Below are positions 54,401-63,400 of a stretch of 64,000 nt of DNA, piece after piece (the first letter of the stretch is position 1; each line of letters opens with the position of its first letter). The notes under the pieces were generated by a model, which was not told where the DNA came from, searched no databases, and saw nothing but the letters and a program-made list of their open reading frames with translations. The translations under genes were made by a program, and so were the position numbers. The DNA is from Symsagittifera roscoffensis (taxonomy: Eukaryota; Xenacoelomorpha; Acoela; Convolutidae): NCBI RefSeq assembly GCF_963678635.1, contig NC_087068.1, forward strand, positions 9,618,027-9,682,026, written 5' to 3'.

Positions 54401-57400
54401 ATCTCTACACTCTGAATATAGCCAACAGGCAGTTGGAAAACAGTCATGAACGCAAGGAAACAGAAAAAAAAACAGACTTGTTTTTTGAAAAACAAAACAC
54501 CAACTTCCCAATTCAAAGAAAAAAATATGTGGCCTTAACGCTCTTTGAAATTCAAAAACACAATGTGATCGAAACTTTTTTTGGTAAAGTAACCCAATTT
54601 GAGAAAACTGGATCAATAGGTAAAGTTTTTATTCCACGCAGACATCTGAAAAATAAATACCACTTTTGAAACTAGAAGTCGATCAGGTTTTTCGTGACCT
54701 TTACACTTTAGCGGTTCGATAGTGGATTTCGCCTTAGTTTCAACAATGAAGAAATAAACTTTAAACACAGAAGCTAAGCTGAGCTATAAGACTAAAACAG
54801 CATGACGCTGAAAATCAAAGACAGCATGACGCATTAAAAAAAAAGAAAAAAAAGTTTTTTCATGATTACATTAATTTAGGTTTTTTCAAGAGGACCTTGT
54901 GAGGTTGATATTGAGCAATTGAAAAGATGGAGCCAGACTTATCGATTTTCAAAACAAAATCGAAAATTAATAGGAAACAAAGTTTAAGGTAGAAACGCCA
55001 ACAAAACTACAATGTACTGCTTATATAGTCGCCGAGTGCTTTATATGTAGTGAATGCAAGACCTAAATCGTAAACTACACCAACAGAATTTAAGTCGACA
55101 CCAATAAAACAGAAAACTTGGAATACGACACTAACATAGCACAACAAACTAGCAGACAGAAAATGAGAAGAAAGCCGCTAAGTTTTGTGAAAAACTAAAT
55201 CTACAAACATTTTCATATACTATCATTTTGTCTGGAATAAAAATCATTTTAAACAAAAATAACATGACAAAAAAGACAACTAAACGTTGAAATTGCAACG
55301 GAACTTGCATCGGAAAAGTCCCAACAATACTAAATGCGAGAATATAAATCGCATGCCTAATAATTCCGTGCTCATTAAAGGACGAAGCAAAAAATTTTTG
55401 AAAACTTTGAAAAAACTTTATTTTTTAAGTTCAAATTAATTTTTATTTCAAAAAAGCAACAAAAAAATTCGCGAAAAATTTAATAGCTGAATTACTTCCC
55501 CTGATGACTAACAGAAAAACATAAGAAACTTGATTATTCAAAAAGTTTCTGTGCATAGGGAACTAGGTCGAAAAAAAATAAAGAGACGGACGATTCTCCG
55601 AAAAAGCAGAAAATTTTGTTTGTTTAAAAAAAAAGCTCCAGCCGGATTCGAACCACAAGCTTTTGCCGTCTCAAGCATATATGTTACCTCTACGCCAAAT
55701 GCGCTGGATAATTGATTGAATTTGAAGTTTTTTCATGTTTAATTTTTATAATTGTACAACGGAGGGCTTCAAAGTGTGATTCACATTTATCAAGAAGTTC
55801 CTGTTGGAGATCAATCGTCACAAACCCAACATAATTAATGGATTTAAAACATTGGGCTGAGCGGAGCATCGCATGAATTTAGCTAGCTAATAGAAAATTA
55901 GTCTAAAAAATCTAAGTCGAAAAAAATTTAAAATTCAATTTGAGACAATCAGCCGAGAATCACAACCACCAGCATTAGACCAGCTCTTAGTTTTTCCGAG
56001 CGGCCACTCAGCCGAAAAAATGTGGGTAGACGTCTATTGGGACTAAATTACAAAAAAAACAAGAAAAAAATTAAGAAACTCATTAAAAACTTTGAATATT
56101 TAGGTTAAAAAATTTGAACCTTTTCAATAAAGCTGACCTGTAGTTTTGGGTCATTTGAAGTATTAAACAATTTTTTATATACTTCAAAGGACACAAACAA
56201 TTCGCTGATTCATCCGATAGAACATCAATCGAACCATACTTGAATAAAAAGAAAGAAAAAACTTCCTAGCAGGTAAATTCAAAATTCTAGTTGGAAAATT
56301 GACACAATAACAAGTATTGCCAAATTACATTAAAATTTGTAAAGATCTGAAAAAAATCAATAATTTGGAAATAAAGACAAAAAAGCAAACAAACGAATGT
56401 CCAAATCAATTTTTCCCAGGCAAAAATCAGTTTCAGTTGCTTCCTCGCATTTGTAACACAGAGGCGAAGCTTGGCTTGGCAAACGACAAAAAGCAGCTTT
56501 ATAAAGTATAATATGAAAAAGTATAAATAAGCCTCGAATTAGCAAAAACACGGCTAAGTCTGAGATTCGAACCAGCGACCTTGAGATTAGGAGTCACACA
56601 CACTAACCACTCAGCCACGGAAGCTTATTAATAAAAAGAAGATAGAAGATTAACACTAGCCACAAATAAAGCAGAGAAAAGACATGTCATGGAATTTCTA
56701 ACTCTACAGTGAAATTTCCCACTAAGTGAACAGTTTTAATGGACACTTTTATTTGAGAGTTAGGTTAGAAAAAAAGGGTTCGTAATAACACACTAAGCTG
56801 ACGCAAGTGTAATCAAGCGCTTACAAAGTGGACAATACTTGGGCAGTCGGCCCTTGAACCAGAAAAACTTGTCTAAAATTTTGAGCAAAAAAAGTTTCGA
56901 AACTCATTTCCACAGACCTACCTTCACAAAAAAATTTGCTAAACTTCTCGGTACTTGAATAACAGCATCATTACAGGAAAAAATTGGAGTGAATTTCAGT
57001 TAAAAATAAGCTGCTTAAACCAGAAGAGAAACCATTCATTAGAAAGAAAGCCAATCAAAATAAGGAGACACATCATGGTCAATCAAATTTTTCAAAAATC
57101 AATTTTTATTTCAAAAAAAAACTCGCGAAAAAACTAATAGCTGAATTACTTCCACTGATGACCAACTGAAAAATATAAGAAACTAGAATATTCAAAAGTT
57201 TCCGCGCCGTAAAGAGACGGACGATTCTCCGGAATAGCGGAAAATTTTTGTTTGTTTTAAAAAATAAGCTGCAGCAGGATTTGAACCACAAGCTTTTGAA
57301 AGGAGCATGGCGGTTTGACACTCAGCATGATTCATTACAATTGCTGGCACTCATCTCATGAAAAAAAACATAGCTATTAGACAAAGTGAAAAAAGCCAAA

Positions 57401-60400
57401 GAACGCAAGGAAACAGGAAAAAAATTGACTCGCTTTTGAAACGTTCGCAATTCAAAGAAAAATTTCAAACCAGAATTTTAAAACTTTAGCAATTCACGAA
57501 TTTCAAAAATTGGACTTTGCCCAAAACCTTACTTGTTTCTCTGCTAAAATAAGTGAAAAGAGTATAAAATTTTGCCAAGGATAATCAATTTTCCCAAGGA
57601 GATAACATTTCTCTTAGAGAAATTAGGGAATCGCCGCTTATGTGGGAACAATTATCACAACCGGTTTTTTCAATTTAACTTTTCATCTTAAATTTTATTG
57701 GGTAAAATTGAAAATTCAAAAATTTTTTAAAAAATGGTCAAAAGTTCTAACAACTAGTCAAAAGACGTTCCAAAATCTATAAACTTTTTCTGCAAAAAGC
57801 AGGCTGTGGCCACTTAGGCAGAGAAGATTCCCAAAACCAGGTTTATCGATTGAACACAACCTGAGAATTGGCACGGTAGTAAACGCGTAACGTCAAAAAG
57901 TTTCCAAAAAACTGTCAAAGTTTCATATCTTGGACTTGTTTGAAGAGCATTAATTTTTCCATAAAGAAACTGCGCCTAGCCAATTATAAATGTAGGCTTT
58001 CAATAACCTGTTATTTCGATAAACCTATATCAGATTTGGCAGGATAGTTAGCGAGAAAGTCCGAACAAATAGTCAAAAAATCTATTATTTGACATTTCCG
58101 AGAATCTTAGCTTCTGTGTAAAAAATAGGATGCAGCCGCTTATGCAGAAAAAATTCACGCAATCTGTAATTTTGATTGAAAACACAATGTCAGATTGATT
58201 TGGGAGGGTAGTTTTTAAGAAAAAAAACAAACTCAAAAAAACGGTCAAAAATACAAAGTTTCCGATGGCCATCACTTTTGGTGCCAATAAAACTTGAGCG
58301 TAGTCGCAGAAGCAAGTGAGCTTCTCACATTCCGCACTTTGAATTAAACTCAAAATCTCAAATATGGCAGGAAAGTTTTCGAGAGTATTCAAAAAGTTTA
58401 AAAAAACGGTCAAACAATCAAAAATTTGTTTTTTTTTCCGAGGGCGATAACATTTTTTGTAAAAAAGTTCTGTGAGCTTCCCACTGCAGTTTATCTCCAT
58501 TTAACACACAATACCAGATTTGAGACGTTAGTTTTCGAGAAAAATCAAAAACATTGACAATACGGTCAAAAATCTATAATTTGACTATTTCGAGGGCTAT
58601 TACTTTATGTATAGAAAAAATTGGGCGTAGTCGCATATGCAGGAAGCTTTTCAGAACCGTTTTTTCCTTGAAACCAAAAGCTCAGGTTTGGGAGGGTTCG
58701 TTTTCGATAAAACTAAAGAACAGATGAGTCAAATATTTCCCCACAAAAATATGGGTCAAATGTTCCCCCACAGATTTTTTTCGAAGGCTGTAGACAGAAG
58801 GGTAAAAAAAATTAGGAAGATAGAGGGGTCAAGCGACTCTAGGCGAGTATGCACGCTCACAGGGGAGCAGGCAGTCTTTCAGTTGATACCGCTTTTCTGA
58901 AATCAGTAGAAATTTTTAAGAAAAACAAATATTTCTCCATTAAATTTGGAAATAATTTTCCATAGCAAAAAAGAAACCGACTGGTAAACATGAAAAAGCG
59001 GAGGGAGTGTTAAAATTGTGTTTTCCTTGATACGACCAACAATTAGGTCAATAAACCGATAAAAAATGGGCCGGAATAATTTGGGCTGAGAAATTTTTTA
59101 GCGAAACAAAAATCAATCAAAAATCAATTGAAGGAAGTACGAAGTCAACGTAAGTAAAAATTATACATTGTAGGAGTAGATCAAACACTAAAAGCAACAT
59201 TAAAAGACAAAACAAGCAGCAAAAAAAAAAACGATTACAAGATGTGACAACTAAGTCGACAAGAGATAATCATACAAATAATTCGCCGACAATTTTATTT
59301 GAAACAAGATATTTCCGTTTGAAAAAAAAACAGGTCCCGGCCAGATTCGAACCCAGGACCCTTGCCGTCCAAAGCATAATCGTTACCAGGATAAGTTGGC
59401 TGGGAATGCATCGAAGTTTGAATTCATTATGAACCAAGATACAAGTGATTCTGTTAAACAAGTTGTTAGCCCGAAAAAGTTGCAAGCTTAGATAAATCAA
59501 AAGCCAAACCGCAAAAAAAGTACATTTGAGCCCGAAAAAAATCTGAATACTTTACCAAAAAAGGGGGAAAAATCATCACACCCTATATAAGAGTCTGAGC
59601 GAAGTTCATAGACTCTTAGAAAAAAAAGGTAGAACGTCAAAAAACACACAGCAAATTGCAATCGAGTACACGAGAAGTGCTAAAAAATATTAGATGATTA
59701 AGATTTTTAAAAAAGCACTCACAGGTTCCGAGTCGTCCTTGATCACACATTTCAACTGCTCCTCTGGACTCTTCTGCAGACTAAAACGATATCATTCATC
59801 TAAATTTACCAAACACTTATTACACTGATGGCTTGCATAGCTTTTTTTGGCTCAAATAAAATTAATGAACCCAAAACTATGACAAAATGCACACAGAGGC
59901 GAAGCTGAGCTTCGCACAACTTGCGATTCAATACAAACATTAAAAAAAAACAGTCAAAAAACTTGAGAACATTTTAGACAAGGAAAAAAAGGTGAACCAA
60001 GATTTCGAAAGTCTCGATAAAAAACAACTACAGGTCCAGCTAAAGCTTGAGGTACGCGTTTAATATTGAATGAGTTTGCAATACTGAAGCGGCCCGAGAA
60101 ATGTGATTTCAAAAATTGGACATTGCCGAAAACATTATTGGTCCTCTACTAAAATAAGTGAGAAACGAAATTTGGAGATAATCAATTTTCCCAGAGAGAG
60201 AACATTTCTCTTAAAAAAGTTAGGGAGTCGTTATTTCTGCAGGAACAATTATCGCAACCCGTTCTTTCAATGGAACTTGTCATCTCAGATTTGATTGTGT
60301 AAGATTTAAGAAAACTCAAAAAGTTTCTAAAAAGCGGTCGAAAGTTCTAAAAAAACGTTCGAAAGACTTTCCGAAATCCATAACTATTTCCTGCAAACCG

Positions 60401-63400
60401 TTTGAGCCCAAAATCTGAGGTATGGCAGGGAGTTTTCGAGAATACTAGAAAAGTCTAAAGAGCGGTCAAAAAAATATATTTGACTTTTCAGAGGGCGATT
60501 ACTTTTTGTATAAAACTTTTTGTTAGTGTACGCTAATGCAGAGTAGCTTCGCAGTACCCGTTATCTCATTGAACTCACAATATCAGATTTGGGAGAGTAG
60601 TTTTCGAGAAAAGTCAAAATCTTTCAAAAAAACGGTCAGAGAATCAAAATTTTTACTTTTTCGAGGGCCATAATTTTTGAAGTAAAAAAAATTTGGGCCT
60701 TGTAGCAAAAGCAAATGAGCTTCCCGAAGCCCATTCATTCTGAGAATTTAACCCAAAACCTTAGGTATGGCAGGGTAGTTTTCAAGAGAATTCATAAAGT
60801 TCAAAAACGTTCAAAAATTTGACTTTTCAGAGGGCGATAACTTCTTGTATACAACTTTGTGGTAGCGTCCGCTAAAGCAGAGGAGCTTCTCACTTACTGC
60901 TATCTCATTGAACTCACAATATCGAATTTGAGAGGCTAGTTTTCGAGAGAAGTTGAAAAGATCCACAAAACGGTCAAAAATAAGAAATTTGACTATTCCG
61001 AGGGCCATAACTTTATGTGCATAAAAAATTTAGTCGTAGCCACATATGTAGGTGAGTTTTTAAAAACAATTCTATCAATTAAAACCGAAAACTTAAATTT
61101 AAGAGAGATAGTTTTCGAAAAAACGAAAAAAAATCAAAAATGATCAAATTGTCCCACATACTTTTTCGAAGGCTGCAGACAGGGGAGACAAAAAGAAAAA
61201 AAAGACTCTAGGGAAATATGCAGGCACAGAGTGAATAAGCGGTCTTTCAATTGATACTCCTTTTTTGAAAACCAGGAGAAGTTTCTGAGAAAAACTAAAT
61301 TTTTGCAAAAAGTAAAAAAAAATCCAAAACAAAAAAAATGAAACTTCAACAAACAGATTGGTAAACATACAACTAAATTAAAAACTGCGCAGAGGAGTGC
61401 TAAAATTGTGTTGCTTTTGAAACATCCCAAAATTAGGTCATTAAGCCGATGAAAAATAGGCCGAAATAAATTTGGCCGAGGAATTTTTTAAGCGAAACAA
61501 GAAAAAAACAAAGAGGAAAATATAAAGTCTTGGTAAACTTGCAAATGTTACCGTAATTCAAACACTAAAACAATATAAAGAAAATTGCGCGTAGAAAACA
61601 CAAATCCCAAGATGTGACAACTATGCCAACAATAGATAAGCAGACAAAAAATTGGCCGACAATTTTGTTTTTGAAACAGAATATATCCCGTTTGAAAAAA
61701 AAAAAAACAGTTCCTGGTCAGACTCACCCCCAGGACCTTTGGCGTCCCAGGCATATTTGTAAACTCCAGGCTAAGTTGGCCAGGAACGCTACGAAATTTG
61801 AATACATAATGAAGCAAGGTAGAGATGAGTCCAGACGAGTCCTGTTGACAAAGTTGTTTACGGGAAAAAAAAAGTCTAGTACCCGGTTGCAATACCCTAG
61901 CTTATCGCAAAGGTAATAAAAGTTAGAATTAGCACAGAGGCAACTAACAATTGAACTTCTTCTTTGAGAGAGTCTATATGTTGGAGTAAATGCTCCCTCT
62001 CAGTTCTAGCCTCTCTCACTTGCTTCAACAGGGCTTCGTCTCTCTTTCGCTGCTCACCATGGATTTCCTCTATCACAGCTGAAAACATGGATTAATTGGT
62101 CAGTTCGATTAATTTTGATAGTTGAGGTTAAATTACAATAATACCACTCAAATAACCAGAAGAAACCTGAACCAATAGGTACATTTTATATTCCGCTGGA
62201 AATTAAAATTCACTTTCAAAACTAGAAATTGTTCACGTTTTTTCGTTTTCGTAACTGGAGAGCATAATTTGCCTTCCGTTTACCGAATTAACTTGAAACG
62301 AAATCAAAATTCAAACCGCAGATCCAATTCGAATTGAACAAATTTCAAGACTTTTCCTGAAAAACAAAACGAGAACAAAATCAACATGACCTGTGTAAGT
62401 TTTTTTATTACGTTCATTGACACAGAGGAGCAATTGACCAATTTCCAAAATTGTCAAAAAAGGCCTTTTGTTATGGTAAAATCAGGGGCGGATTTGGGAT
62501 TTTCTGAAGAGGGGGGGGGGGGTAGATTTTGAAAAAAAAAATCAAAAATTTTGTCGACCTTTTTTTAGGTCGACCAATTTGATTTTCTGAGCTCTACCAA
62601 ATCCCTGTAGAGACCCTATTTTGACCAGGATTTGAAAAATAGGAACATTTTGACTAAAAATTGCGGTTTTTTTCCGCGCGCGCTTCCCACTCAAAATTAG
62701 TGTATTTTGGCGCCCAAGGCGCCGTTAGAAAAATTTTAGGGTCAGTCAATGGATATCTCAAAATAGTACAAAGGGATTTGACCCCCTGTCGACCCAAAGG
62801 GTCCCCATTTGGGTCGGCAGGGGGTCGAAACCCTGAGAGGGGGTTGTCCACCCCTCCCCCCTAAATCTGCTGGGGGTTAAAATGTAATCATGATGGCAGC
62901 TCAAGGTCTGCTTCTTTCCAAGAAGAGAACCAAGATTGCAGACGGAAAAAAAAGCAGAATATACCCACATAATACGTGTCCTACTCATACCTGCCACTCT
63001 GTGAGCGACTGTGGCCTCAATCTCTTCACTCTTCAGTTCCTGCATCAGCCTCACACTCGTGCCCTAAACAAATTGCTGAGGCATTGAGACGATTTATCCA
63101 CAAGGGACAGGACCAACAAAATACGAGCTGTTCAGCTCTTCACGGAGAACCGCAAGTGTTTCCCTGGTTAACAACTACATCCAATTTTTTTGACAACATT
63201 CCTACGATGTGTATGTTGCCTCACCCTCAAGCAACGAGCACGGATCAAGGTGGAAATTAATCCGAGAAGCCAAAACCTCAGACTCATTTCTCTGAACATG
63301 GTCCTTTTTTTAAACAACCTTTTCAAATCCAGACGAAGGCTCAAAGAAATTTAATATGACATTACACTCGTTCACCAATGAGCTTTCTTCAAGTTTCATT

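Noticed and set aside
55495-55530. CTGATGA motif suggesting a hammerhead ribozyme (also at 57160)
   Set aside because: No pairing stem II and correctly placed GAAA follow in either copy, so the catalytic core cannot form.
56555-56628. Possible functional tRNA on the minus strand
   Set aside because: Boxes A and B are good but acceptor and anticodon stems do not pair; it sits inside a dispersed repeat.
58048-58500. 150-residue minus-strand open frame
   Set aside because: Lies wholly in the degenerate ~165-bp tandem array; Phe- and Leu-rich composition reflects the repeat.
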